Assembly: GCA_037389465.1 (NCBI GenBank)
Contig: JAZARR010000095.1
Location: 2,738,001 to 2,802,000, forward strand
Source: Baylisascaris procyonis
Taxonomy: Eukaryota > Nematoda > Chromadorea > Rhabditida > Ascarididae
DNA: 64,000 nucleotides
Reading direction: 5' to 3'
The notes under the pieces are model-generated. The model was not told the origin of the DNA, made no database searches, and saw only the letters and a program-made list of their open reading frames with translations. The position numbers and the translations under genes were made by a program. Shown here one piece after another: positions 26,901-39,400 of this stretch (position 1 is the stretch's first letter; every line of letters begins with the position of its first letter).

Positions 26901-27794
26901 AACAACTATTTTTACATGACTATCATCGTACCTGACTCTCTATTTTCAGGTATAGGTGATATGGGGTAGAAGTTTAACCGCAAGATTCTATGTTCTCTTG
27001 AATGCAAAAGAAGGGATTTCGTTAGCAGTGTCAAAATAAACCAACAGAGTCACTAATAATTCGTTCCTTTCTCGCCCACTTTCATGTATCCCAATCCTCA
27101 TTCAATCATGCCTTCCGCTGTTATCCTTACTATTTACGAACCCTAGAAATGGCAACGTTTTTATACGATACACATTCCTAAACCGTTTATGAATAATAAC
27201 GAAATCGGTACAGATGGCGCAAATGACAAAGCTGATGCTACACAGATGGCGCAAATGACAAAGCTGAAGGTTTTGAAGCTAGAGAAAAATATATGTCATC
27301 ATCGATGCATGTTGCTGAACGGTTCCCGCATTCTCATCCAGAATCAAGCTTTGGGACAAAGTGCGGCAATGCTGTCATCAGCACTAAGGAATTTGCTATT
27401 CTTCCTTTGACAGAAAAAACCTTAGGCCATTTGCGCCACCAAAGTAGTAAAATTAGCCACTGAAATACTCCCTCATCACAAAATCTTTAAGTGTAAAGCA
27501 TGTCGGGCATTTCCTTCTCGAATCTCATAAGGATGTGCAACAAGTTCAGTTTTATATACAATATAGACACCAGTGTCTTTTATACAGATATCCTTGGCAA
27601 GATAAATAGAGATGCATCATGATGCGTTTCAACTTACTCGTTCCTTGTGTACGATTCACTAACGTTTTCCCCACTTGACGATTAGTGAACATTGATGGCG
27701 CCTTGATATCGTACCATTCCTTACGAGTGAATGGATCGACGACCTTCTTCTTAGCTCCCTTCTTGCCCATTTTTTTATTTTTTCCAACCGCCAT
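23945..27794 (-). CDS. rps-1: 40S ribosomal protein S3a (eS1), four exons
   Basis: Small-subunit ribosomal protein eS1/S3a, part of the 40S platform. Exons, all read on the minus strand: 27638-27794, 25921-26108, 25147-25317 and 23945-24202. Lengths 157, 188, 171 and 258 nt sum to 258 codons including the stop, giving 257 aa, the usual family length. The start [17 protein letters not shown], the blocks [74 protein letters not shown] and the ending YEPPVQESV are typical of S3a. All junctions keep phase. The third intron starts with GC, not GT: donor GAG/GCAAGT gives [12 protein letters not shown], which matches the family without an insertion. A TTTACAG acceptor lies 24 nt before the ATG. Intron 1 is 1.5 kb, long for a ribosomal gene. 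Identification is very secure. Confidence 0.97.
27210..27267 (+). repeat. 26-bp direct repeat in rps-1 intron 1
   Basis: Two identical 26-bp copies beginning ACAGATGGCGCAAATG, at 27210-27235 and 27242-27267 (period 32). They lie in the first intron of rps-1. Confidence 0.85.
27638..27794 (-). CDS. rps-1: rps-1 exon 1 (start codon exon)
   Basis: The first 52 codons plus one base. ATG is at 27794-27792. The donor A/GTAAGT leaves phase 1, completed by AG of exon 2 to a Lys (GT-K-IASEG). The basic, Lys-rich N-terminus is typical of eS1. Confidence 0.95.
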
Positions 27795-27818
27795 CTTTGA
27801 GCCTTAACCAAACCGTTG

Positions 27819-27826
27819 CTGTAAAC
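27819..27826 (-). promoter_or_regulatory. Splice or SL trans-splice acceptor upstream of rps-1
   Basis: GTTTACAG on the minus strand, 24 nt before the rps-1 ATG, with no in-frame ATG between. The position fits a spliced-leader addition site or the end of a 5' UTR intron. The sequence alone cannot separate these. Confidence 0.5.
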
Positions 27827-30261
27827 AACATCTATATGATATAGAATAGACGATATATAACGCATTAAGATTTTATTCAGCCACAGTCAGAATTTAGAAC
27901 TTAAATTTGGAGGAGAAGAGGGGTGAGGGGAGGGGGAATGAGTGAAATATTGAAGGAAAGGTTTATTAAGAATGAAGAGTCCCAGAGAGGGATTAGCTAT
28001 ATTCAATCTAGATTCGATAAAATAAAGTCATGATCAATGAGAAATATTAGTAAATTCCCTTCTCGCTTTCGATAGAAAAAAAACTCCAAAATTTAATTGT
28101 TAACTTCTGGATGAAGAAAAGGCAAGGAGTTGAAATTATTCTTTGCCCTTTCAGTGGCTAAAGTTTCACATGATAATAAACATCAGCTGAGTGACCGAGC
28201 GGTCAAACACTGCAATAAGCACAAAAACTATCGAAAACCTCTTAAACCTTTCGATAATCATTTCTTACAAACGTGATCGCTGGTCAAGTTGCCGATACGA
28301 ATGTAATAGTTCGCACGGAATCGTGCTACTCTCAGCATTCAACAGCGAGAGGAGGGTAGAGGATTTACATTTAAACGACCACGATTATAACAACTTATGC
28401 TGTAACATTGTCGAGAATTCAATCGCATCTCTAATAAATGCACCTTTAGAGATAGTTAGCCAAGAATCGACATAAAAATAACTGCTACGATGCTACTTAC
28501 TATTTAAATATTAACAGTAACATCTAAAATGGCCTAAGCAAATCTATGGATAAACTTCAAATTGGTACTTCCTCACCTGGTGATGATGAAAAAACTTGAC
28601 TACATTCATCAAAGATTAGTAAAAATGCATGAGGATATGCGCAAACCCATAGATGATAACCTCTCTTCGCCAATATTTGAGTTTATAAGCCTTAGCCACT
28701 GGCAAAAAAAAACCTGAAATTAACGTACCCCCCTCCCTCCCCCCACCCCACCTCGAAATTTTACAACCTGTGAGTTATCCCTACATGACAACAAAAAAAA
28801 AACTTCAAAAATCCGATAATAAAACATTTCCACCACTTAATCAACAAATAAAATCTTCAAGTAAAGATGCCCACTGCATGAAAATTTAGGTTCTTTAGCA
28901 CCGTACACTTATTCAAATCTTTGCGATATTTTACGCCGTAAGAGTCATCAATACCGTAATTAAAGCGCTTTTGAAATTTCGCTTTATATATGTCGATCAT
29001 GCGGTTAAGTTGCGGCGCAAATGCAAATTTTTATCGTTTTGATCGTTGAAATTATTGGTGTAAATAGGTGTGTAGTACCATTTAATTAGGTTAATTAAAG
29101 ATTTTAAGGTGTGAGAATAATTTAGGTGGGAGAGGATTTTAGTGAGAACACGGGATCATCCTTGAATCGAAGATGACGATGACAGTGAATGACAATATTG
29201 AAAACTTTTTATTTGTTTAAGACTAGAAGGTTATCTATATCCTTGATCCAAAGTCCATCATATAACTACCATCCCCTCTTTTATATCACCTTCTTTTTTT
29301 AATTTTGGTACTTATAGGGTGTTTTGATTGTCTGCTTATAATTATTTTTTAAAATTTCCATCAATTCGTTTATATTTTGTAAAAATTATTTCAAACGATC
29401 AAAACACTTGAAAATATTTTGTCGATTATTGTGTTTCTCTTTAAATCTCGACCTTATCAGCGTCTATCATCTAAGTCAAACTTAGTAGTCTTTTTTTCTC
29501 TCTCATTTTCGAAAGTTCAACGCAGTTTTTATGAACTTGTCGATGCTTTCTAATGGTTTCTCCCTCAGAAATCTACCTTTAAATTATTGAAAATTTGAGG
29601 CGATATATGTTTGTTCAGTGATCTTTAAATGCGTATTGATAGACTCATATAGCTACAGCGATACCATGCTATCCGGGTTATGAAGCGTTTGTTTGTCATA
29701 TGGGAGGGGGTGGGAAAGAAAGAGGAATGGGCTGCAGTTTCTTTAATTTGCATTTACTTAATATAGGTGCGCATTTAAAAAAAGATATGGGTATAAAAAG
29801 AAAGCTAGAATAAACCACAGAAATAATTTGTAAGCGCCTAAGATAAGCAGTAAAGTATACAACATTTCAAACTAGATGACACCCAATTCAGCTACCATCC
29901 TCTAGTCTAATCCATCTATCACGATAGATGTTGTTGTCGGTGATCACAGCACATGAATCGATGATCAATTTTGATCTATTTAAGTGAGAGATAGATCAAT
30001 ATTGTATCAACAGATGGTTGTAGTGTTCGTAAGTCTCTATAGTGTATTTGTGCTGGCTTCATTGTAAGTGGTTTTATACGTCAACGTGTTGTAGTGGCAA
30101 GCTGCGATCTGTGTGTATTTGTGTGTGAACGATCTCGTAAGTGTCGCTTTATTTCACTGAAATCTATACGATTGTTTTTTTGTTGGGGAGGGGGGGAAGG
30201 GAAGTGGGTGGGGGGGTATTCGTTCAAAATTATTTAATTTTGGCTAGGTGATGGAATAAAA
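27827..30261. other. Shared upstream region of rps-1 and 4E-T
   Basis: Divergent intergenic DNA, 2.5 kb between the two start codons. It contains G-rich (27905-27950, 29700, 30183-30220) and C-rich (28728-28760) tracts, a tRNA A-box-like patch at 28190, the TATA-like box at 29792 and 5' UTR donors at 30029 and 30137. Confidence 0.6.
29792..29800 (+). promoter_or_regulatory. TATAAAAAG box 0.5 kb before 4E-T
   Basis: TATAAAAAG about 60 bp after a G/A tract (29700-29735). It lies about 490 bp upstream of the 4E-T start codon and upstream of two good donors (30029 and 30137), so it could be the 4E-T core promoter. Confidence 0.4.
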
Positions 30262-30267
30262 TTTCAG
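30262..30267 (+). promoter_or_regulatory. Acceptor before the 4E-T start (SL site or 5' UTR intron end)
   Basis: TTTCAG, with the ATG 11 nt downstream. That spacing is common for nematode SL1 addition. A good donor, CTC/GTAAGT at 30137, could instead make 30137-30267 a short 5' UTR intron. Either reading supports the ATG at 30278. Confidence 0.55.
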
Positions 30268-30277
30268 TGTAATAGTA

Positions 30278-30423
30278 ATGTCGAGACGTGAATCAGAAAG
30301 TGAGGACGAGAAATTCAACGATGAGAGTAAACGTTATCTATATACTCGTGATGAATTATTGAATATTCGATCAAGTGAATTCAGCTCTCAACGTCCTTCA
30401 TATCTCTCAAATGAATTTGATAA
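30278..30423 (+). CDS. ifet-1: 4E-T exon 1 with the eIF4E-binding motif
   Basis: 48 codons plus two bases, starting MSRRESESEDEKF. It holds the canonical 4E-binding helix YTRDELL and the conserved RPSYLSNEFD. The donor AA/GTAAAT is completed by T of exon 2 to Asn (FD-N-EEGKFVPEKW). The ATG is chosen because it is 11 nt after an acceptor and is the first in frame. Confidence 0.93.
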
Positions 30424-33400
30424 GTAAATTATTTATATTTATTTGAGATAAATCTATCAACTTTTTAATTAAATAGTAAAGTTATTTACATTTATTACTG
30501 AAACGTTTTCTTTTTTAAATGACTAATTTTGTATGGATGTTAGGTAACGAGTAATGGGAATCTTATAGTTGAGAAAGGAGAAAGGGTATTGGACACGTTT
30601 ATATCAAGTCAATATATCTAAAGAATGGAATATATGGGTGGTGCGATGATATATGCAGATATGAGCGATGCGAAACATCTGCCAGTGGACGCTTGCACAC
30701 TGTTGCAATGCTTAACCCTTGTGCCACATTATACACCCCTACCCCCCCCCCCCACCCCCCATAAGGTATTTCTGGGACGATTATCACCGGTTAATCTTTA
30801 TGTATAAATAAAATAAATTTAAACAGACATAGGTAATCATCTCCATAGTAAACAGCTGGATAGTTTGAACTTTGACCTCATAGTGACAACTGATATGAAC
30901 TATTGTGTGTTTCAGTGAAGAGGGAAAGTTCGTGCCGGAGAAATGGCTTGAGTATCGATGGATGTGCGAAGGGGTGGAGAACAGACCGAGTGCGGGTACA
31001 AGACGTAAGGATAAGCTAAAGGCTGAAGCATTGGAAGGGGATTCGACGGTTTTGTCACCACAAAGACGTGCCTTCTCATCGGGATGCAGAGCTGCGTCGC
31101 CCACCAAAAATGGTATACTTCGTTTTCTTAGAAAATTATTTTAAAGATCAGCTATACTGCGTGAATGATAACTTCAGTTTAATTATAATCTACATGAATG
31201 TTTGATTATATGTTATAGCTTCAAGTTGAGACTTGTGGTAATAATATCTTCACTTCAGAAGCATTTAGTTCGAGCATTAGAATACAGAACTTGTAAGCAT
31301 TAGCGGGTTTCATTGAGTATTAAAAGTTTTTATGAAGCTAACTTAAACTTTAAATTTATTGATGAAGTAGCAAGGCGATGGAATGCATAAAATACAAAGA
31401 GATTACGTTCGATCACATCTATGGACGATGGAATGAAATCCATTTTATAAGTGGTAGGTTAATAATACCCGAGTGAAGGGGAGGGATAAGAAAAGGGAGC
31501 GGAGGATTGAACAAAATTGCCGTTATTCGGGGAATTCGGAGAAACGATGCACAATTCCAACTACAGCAGTGCAGGAAATACCGTGGACGTTTTTGGGTGG
31601 TTTCACCGTCGTGTGAGGTTGTGAATTTACTGTTTTTCCTCTCTTCATTTTCTCCTCGTCCTCCACCACGTGAAAAAAAATTTTTTTATTTACCTTTTTT
31701 CGTGGAAGTACATTAGGATCTTGTCTATTTAGTAAACCAATAGTCTTGAATATATCACTTCACATTGCTGATACACGATCCATTCATCATTCGTTGATAT
31801 ATTCTCTTTGCTTACTTTAGATTGCGATTGTTTTTAATGTTTTCGAAAATTTAAGAGAACGAACCAGAGAGGTTGGCGGCGAATAAAGGAAATTGGAGAA
31901 GTGGTGCAGGATTCCTGCTAAAGAATTCGTCCTCAACTGATTTCAAGCCAGCATTCGTAAGTTGCCTCTGCTTCTTGTTAGCCATGTCCCCTATCTGTTC
32001 TCTGAAGCGCTAAATAATTGTGTGATATCTCTTTGTTTTCATATATATGATACAGATCTGATTCGAAGGTGAGGGAGGGGTATTATTGGGAGGGAAACGG
32101 TGTTTGTTTTGCATTTTTATTGTAGTTTTTTTTATTTAGTTGTTTGCTGTTATACGAAAAATTTATTTAATTTAAGCAAAAGAGCACAAGTGGTAGCGGT
32201 GATTCGTATACGAAGACGCGTCTCACGAATGGTGGCTCTGCATCAAATAGCAATTGGCGTGCAACTGGTGATGGTGCTTTCAGGCCAAATTTCCACAAGG
32301 ATCATACGCAGGTTGGCGTGTTTTCTTTGTGGCGCTTTTGTCGCACTCATTTTTGGATGTCACTTGCGTAGAGCACTTAAAATTTTTTGTCTGCTTTATC
32401 GTGTTGTGCCGTATTTCTGCGGAGGAAGAGGGAAAGGAGTTTGCGAATTAAAGGTGACTCTAATCGACGAATTCTTATCTCTGCTTTAAATCTGTCACCT
32501 AACCCGCGGCCGTTTGACCGCAATACCGAATGTAAGTAGCATATGATTGGTGCACATTTTCATGATTTTTGAGTTTTGCATTCGTTGTTGGAGGTGATTG
32601 AGGATCGTTTCAGTGTCTGTGGTGTTGTTAGTCGTTGCGAGAAGTATGAAGTACATTGCGACTTAGTTTTCATTTATATTTATTGTTTTAAATGTGGAAA
32701 TTCGATGGCAGTGAAGCAATTGAGGCGAGTGCATAATGGCAATATCAAAGTGTATAGTTGTTCAAGTCGCTACAAATGTCTTTTCTCGGAGGGGAGGTTG
32801 TGAGAAAAGAGAATCTTCTGTTTTAACGTTTAATATGTACTACAATATTCCTGTAAGTTCTGCCATTTATTGAACTAAACTTGTTGATATTTTGTAAGTC
32901 GGAGACTCTCAAGTAGGCTATACTTGCTCTTCATTTGATAGTAAACATTAACGTATTCCGCCTCAAACAACTGTTTATTATTTCAACGATTATAAGGTGG
33001 GACAACGTTTCCGAAGTGATTTAATTGGTTAAGTTAATTAATGCTTAGGTGAATAATTTTCAGAGTCGTACCTATGCAACACCGTCGTCTGGCGATGAGA
33101 AGATGCCAGAATGGCTGAATGACGGTCCAACGTCGATGTGCGATATGATTGAGCTGAAGGGCTTCGATGATGAGCAGAAAACAAAACGTAAACTTTAAGT
33201 TTTATATATGCTGCGGGTTGTGGGAGTTGAGGATAGTTGTTGATGAAGGAAGTATTGCTTATTGAATATATCGCTTTTGTGCTGTTTGGTAAGGCATTCA
33301 TTACTGCTGGGCTTTGTAGGCACTTCTCTATGAGTATGTGCAATTATATTGGTTCATGCATAGCTCATGAATCATCGTTACGCTGAGTAAAAAGATTAAT

Positions 33401-36400
33401 TTTGAGCGGGATTGGGTTAAAGCCGTAGACGGTGAACTAACCGCTCGCTGGTTTTTCCACATTTCTGGCAGTATTGGAAGTTCTTAGACTGTTCTTCTCA
33501 AGTCACAGACAACTACTCAAATTCCTTTTTTATCCTTTGCATTCTTTTTTTTTCACAGACTAGAACAGTTATATATGTTTTAGCCATTGCGTTGCGGTGA
33601 CAAAGGTGAGAATGGCCAAGAAAAATCAGCACAAATATTATTAAGGTTATAAATACGATCTTTAAGAACAGAGATGAGGAGGGAGTTTTTTGGCTGTGAA
33701 GGTCGATTGCTCGTTTATGTAACCAAGCACGTTTGAGGCCCTTCGCCGGTAAAGAACAAGCGTGAGACGGTGGCAAGCAAGCAGTTGCAACAAGCACAGC
33801 AACGTGCTGCAGCATCCTCAAGAGCCTCTGCATCGACGACCTCACCGAAGGAACCTGGTTCACGGGCTTCTTCGCGGGGCAGTGCGTCGAATAATGCGTC
33901 AACCACAGGTAGTGAACCACCATCCAGCGAGGAGCATCCAAGCATAAGCGGTGTCTCTATACCACCTGATCTTGCCGCATCAATGTCTCCAATTCTCAAT
34001 GGCAAACTGCCGAATTCGGATGCAGAGTTTGCAGCTATCATCGGAATCCTGGGAGAAAGCGATCTCGACACGCTCAAACAGGTTTATTTTTTTCCTCTTT
34101 GTCTTCTTCTTTGTTGTTTAATGAGTTCATTTATTTGGTAGTAACGTTTTGTTCTTGCGGCGCAAATGATAGCCGCTCATCTACTCAGCGTGTGTTGCTT
34201 CTTAAATGTTTAGAAGTTCATAGAAATGCTGGAGCTAATGGCGTGATTGTGGGCTGATAGCTTTCTAATCAGTAGAAGCATGCAAACAGAGGGCAATGAC
34301 TAATCGGTGTACTACTGTGCGAGGATCGCCATTCCTGTCTGCCCTGTTTTTGAAGTTCGAGCGCCTTCGAAGACCTCCCATCTTCTTTTGCTGCTAAAAC
34401 CTCTTCCATCTCAAAAAAAAATGCCGCTTTTCGAATCGCATCAGGTGGGTAAGTTTTATAGGAGGAATTGATCGACTTTTTGGAACTGAAGTTCTTGAGT
34501 TTATTTAAATTTACCCTCGGACGATCAAAATTGCATATTTGAATGATTTCAGAAAAGTGCCTCCTCGGCGGCGGTCGAGGCACCAGCACCATCTGTTACC
34601 GGAAGCCGTCTGTCGCGTTTCTTTACCACTCCACTCAACACTGAACACCACACTCCTGGTATTTTTTGTTTTAACATATTTTGCAGTTTATGTCTACAGT
34701 TTTTATCGCGCAAAAGCGTGAGTCTTATCTGATTACGCGTGTTATCAACTGACTGGCACGCCAACTTATTTCTAATTCTTTTTGCTTCCGTTTGAACCTG
34801 GCGAAGGGTATCGTAAGTTACTACCTATGTTCGAATTTACATGAAATTTAGAGTTTGATTTTGTAAAATTTATGCATGAAGATAAAGCAATAAAAGTTTT
34901 GAGAATATTCAGAATTTATTATGATGTTCAAATATCCAAAAAGTGTCTAGTTAACATGCAAGAAAAAGGAGGGAGGAGGTTGGGGAGAACTATCTAGCTT
35001 TTCTCTTGGCCCATCAGCATCGCTGCGCCTAAATAATGGCGATGTTTCAGCGACAGTATTGAATGATTCCAACAATAATAGTGCGACGTTACGCACAAGC
35101 CCGAGCTCTGGATCGACGCCTTCTGCGAATCCTGTCCTTCAAAAAATATTCAGTAGCTCGCCACAGCGCTCTGCGCAATCGCCTGCCCTAACTGATGTGG
35201 TATGTTCATTGTTATTCTAAGCATAAATTATTTTCAGCTATGAAAGGTAATTCCTTGGGGGTTAATTCCTAGTTCAAGCCAACGAAAATCAGGCTCGACT
35301 GTTAAGCACAAATTTGTGGTTGGCATTAGTGGCGAGTAGTTACGGATGAAATTGATCGGCAGAGTATGGCTCTAGTGGAAAAAACTTATCAATGGAACGG
35401 CTCTGCAAACTAAGATTAGCAGTTTCGCCGCAGAATCCAACAAGTGATTTTCTGTGCGCCCTTGTCATCTACTGTGTCTTGTTTTTTAGTGGGTTTAGGT
35501 AATGTAGAACGCCGCTAAAGATACAGCGCTAGTATATCCGAAGAGATGCCATATACGGATGCGCTATTTGTCGTAGAGGGACAGTATCGGATAGGTTTGG
35601 AGTGAATTAATCTATGCACTTTAGCGCGGAGTCGCTTCGGTACCCGGTGCGATGCGCGTTGAGGATCTGGAAAGAGGATTCCAAAGGGAAGCGGCCGGCA
35701 ACGTCTTAAGCATGGGAGCGTTGCAAAGAGAAGCGGTCACATCGACGATCGGCGACGGAAGCGAGCATTTACGTGCTCTTGGTATCGATTCTCGTGCCGT
35801 TCATTATAGCAGACATCAGCTTCCCTCACCACATGTATGTTTTATGTTGTACTGTCCGCTTAATTACTATGAGCCTAGGCTCATTTCACTATCTTTTCTT
35901 TACGGAAAGGGGCAGCATTAGTCTAGAACAATATTGAGGATTATTTGCGGGAAGGCAACATTTTAGAAGAGAGAAGTCATAGAGCAGACAGTCCATAGCA
36001 GTGCACGATGGGGGAAGATTTGAAAATGTGTGCATTCGTGAATTATAATTGTCATCCACTGTCTGCGATTGTATTTTCTTTGGGTATATATGTAGGTTGG
36101 ATCAAAATTCGTGTAAAAATGGATGTTCTATTTGTACGTTTATTTGTACTTTATCAGCGTAGAAACCTCACGCCTAAGGTATGCTCCTCGTGATTCTCTC
36201 ATAGCGTCACGTCCAACGATGGCGCATATCCCCAACCCTATCCCCCTGCTCCCCGCTCGCCTATCAACACACATCTCTTCATTGTGTAAAGGTTAATAGA
36301 AGAAGCGTTTTTAATGTCATTTAATTTCTTTATTTTTATTGGGATGGCGCAGATGTGTGGGTATGTGCGGCATCTAGGCGTCCTATCCAACTGAAGCAGT

Positions 36401-39400
36401 GTACGTTTTCCATTTCATATTTCATTCTTTCAGCTGACATAATTTATTGCGAGTTCACCGTTGTCGATTTCAGATTTCCAAGGGCAATCAATTTGGTGAT
36501 CAATCGCATTTGGTGAACCGATTAAACAAGTTTGCACTTCAACAAGAAGTTGTCATGACACCGGAAGAGGTCGGCACTCGTTCGATGCGTTCTACCGGCA
36601 GTCCTCCGTCGCCCATCCATACGGCACTTCCCCTTGCCTCAGCGAGTAGTGCGGCACAATTTGTCGCACAAGCAGCTGCTGCGCAAGGCATGCAACATGC
36701 ACATAAATTCAGTGGCCCTCATCCTGAGGTGGCACTTCAGGCAGCGTTAATGCGCTCTCAATACGAGGCCGCAATTGTTCAGAGTTTTCAGGCACTTGCT
36801 GCCAACCAACAACGGGCATCTGCAATGACGCAGTCACCTCAGACTGCAGACCTCAATGCTGTGAGGTGGGTCTTCCTTTACTATACAAAAAAAAACGATA
36901 GATGGATTATGTTTTGGCTTAAGAACGAGTGATTGAGCTTATTCGATTGAAGTAGCGTTCCTTTCTTTTTTCCCCTTAGCCAGAATAATATCTTCTAAAT
37001 ATTTCACTAGGTTTATATTCATCTTTATCAGTCCAACATTGTTAGAAATATGAATGGCATTGTTACACTGTTGTCAGCGTTTTTTTGCATCTTCAACTGA
37101 AATGACAACAATAAAGGCATTTGTTTCCCAACCTGAAGTATCATCAGAGTCAAGCGGCCTTTTCGCAAACGAAGTAATATGATATTGCGGTTGTTATAGG
37201 GCTATGGTAACGGGTATGATGACGACGGGAGGCATGCAGCAAGCGGGAGCACTAAGTGGTGGTATACAACCACCAGGTACACAAATTCGCCCACCTACAA
37301 CGCTTCCAAGTGCTTTTATGCCGACATCGGTGATGCGTCAAATGACAAAGAACAACGCTACACTCGACGAGAAGCATCGACGCAATTTGGCCACTGCAAA
37401 CGCATCGAATCTCGATGGTGATAGGCATGATGCTCACGCTGATAATGCCAACACTAACGCACAGAAGCGTGAGCCTTTCCATTCACTTATCGTGTTTACT
37501 GAATTAAAACCACCTATCTTTAGAATCGTTTTCTTTGTCGTATAGTATCTTGATGAAGTATATAGTGGGAGATATAGTAATGAATTAAGGGAATGTTAAA
37601 ATGCTAGGAAGTGACGGAGTGCTAAGAAGTTTGCTAAGGAAGGAAACGTTGCAGAAAGTGTCGATGTGCCAACCAGCAATAACATGGACATGATGGCCAA
37701 GCTGGCACTCCAACAGCAGTACGCACAAGTGATTGCGGCTATGCAGGTGGGTCATCTAAAGTTTTTTACCTGTATTATTGATTGCTTGGAAACAACTTTA
37801 TTTTTCGAATCGGAGGGTTATGCGACCAACTGTCTGTCTAATTATAAATGCTTTCGTTAATTTAGGGTGGCCTGTCGATGGGTGCTTGGCGACCACCAGC
37901 ACAGATGGCGGCCACAATGCGTGCACAAGCATTGGCAGCCGCACAAGCAGAACAGCAACGACAATTTGCAGTGGCGATGATGCGGGGAGATATAAATCAA
38001 GCACAAGCCATTCGAGCAAGGTTCCTTACACATCAGGCAGCCGCTGTGGCTAATATGCCCAATTTGGTAGCAGCCGGCCATCGCCCGCCTCAACAAATGG
38101 TATGTGGGATGCGTTATTATGAAGGCTGCAAATAACGGTAGGGAAAAGGTGTTTTAAGGTATCTATTGCATCGTCGTAGGGTTCTCGGGTATCGAGTGGT
38201 AGATGGTATTGGAAAAACTTTCAGGGAAAGATTTGATTTTGCCTTAAGCATTTTGCGATCGATGATGTGGGGATTGTTTTCGTTTTGTCTCGCGGGTTTA
38301 TCTATCAGGAAAAATGTGCAAAAAAAGGAAGCAACTTCAGTGAGAAAATTTTACCGGTTGAATGGAGTGATTCGTAGCGGTGTCTATAGAGGATGGGAAG
38401 GGGGGGGGGGGAGGTGCTGAGGATAATCCTGTTTCTTCTGCTGGGAATCAATGTTTTATGTGTTTCTTAAAGCATTAGCGATGTTTGATCTGTTTATTGC
38501 AATGTATGTTGTATTGAAAGATAACAGCTGTGGGAGTGAGGTATATGTTTTTATGGTGTTTCGGTTTATTTGATGTATATGACTGCGAGTATTTAGCTGT
38601 AAGCAATAAAGTTTTCAGCCGAGTAACCACAAGGTGTTTTTTAATTTTTAAAGGTTTTGGTCGAGTAATCGATTATGAGGGATAATTGTTGAAATGAGAA
38701 CGCTAACCTAAGTAGTTTGAATTTAGCCAACTCCGATATTGGGTGCGAATTCGGTGCCGTCGAATACAATGTCTAATCAGAATTCGGTGACTTCATCGAC
38801 TACCACGGCGCCGCTCAAATTCCAGAATCCACTGGAGAAACTTCTGCAATCAGCCGGAGTGCCTACGTGCCACACCACGAAGATGGTCGCTCAGGATTCG
38901 TCTTCAGGTATCAAATAAATGATCTACTTGAAAGAAATTACTATGCAAGAATAGTGATCGTATTTCTATCCTATTTTTATTAAAAAATGTGAGCGAGTTG
39001 ATTTCGAAAAATTGAAATTTATAGATTCAGTTTGAAAGATACGTGAGGAAAGTGTTCTCACATTAAACCGATTTGAATCGCTGGGAACATTTGTGGTCAC
39101 AAAAAAAGGATTTTGTTGCATTTTCATGGGCTTTTTCTGCGTCGGTGGTTGAGGTCTTTCCACTTATGGAGATTGATTCTCTTTTTTTTTGGTGGTGGGG
39201 GGGGGGGGGCGGGGGTCACTTTCTTTACCATTTCCTTTCGTTCTTGATTAGACATCTGCATGCTAATCTTCCGGGCATTAGGCCTGCGTTTCTTTCTTTT
39301 TTGAAAATAATTGTTTTCGATCTTTTTTTTCAGGAGGAGCGGGTTCATCAAGCGGAACGAGCGGTATGCCGTCGATAATTTCGCGCTTGCCGCCTTCAGC

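Noticed and set aside
28184..28475. tRNA A-box-like GTGACCGAGCGGTC and a 94-codon frame between rps-1 and 4E-T
   Set aside because: No matching B box, acceptor stem or T arm was found at tRNA spacing. The frame starts with GTG right after a stop. It might be a tRNA-derived SINE trace but cannot be supported.
32100..32489. 129-codon plus-strand frame
   Set aside because: Overlaps 4E-T exons 4 and 5 in the wrong frame and reads through an intron; the homologous frame is different.
33513..34141. Minus-strand frames of 142 and 120 codons
   Set aside because: Antisense to 4E-T exon 7, which has homology and correct splice phases on the plus strand.
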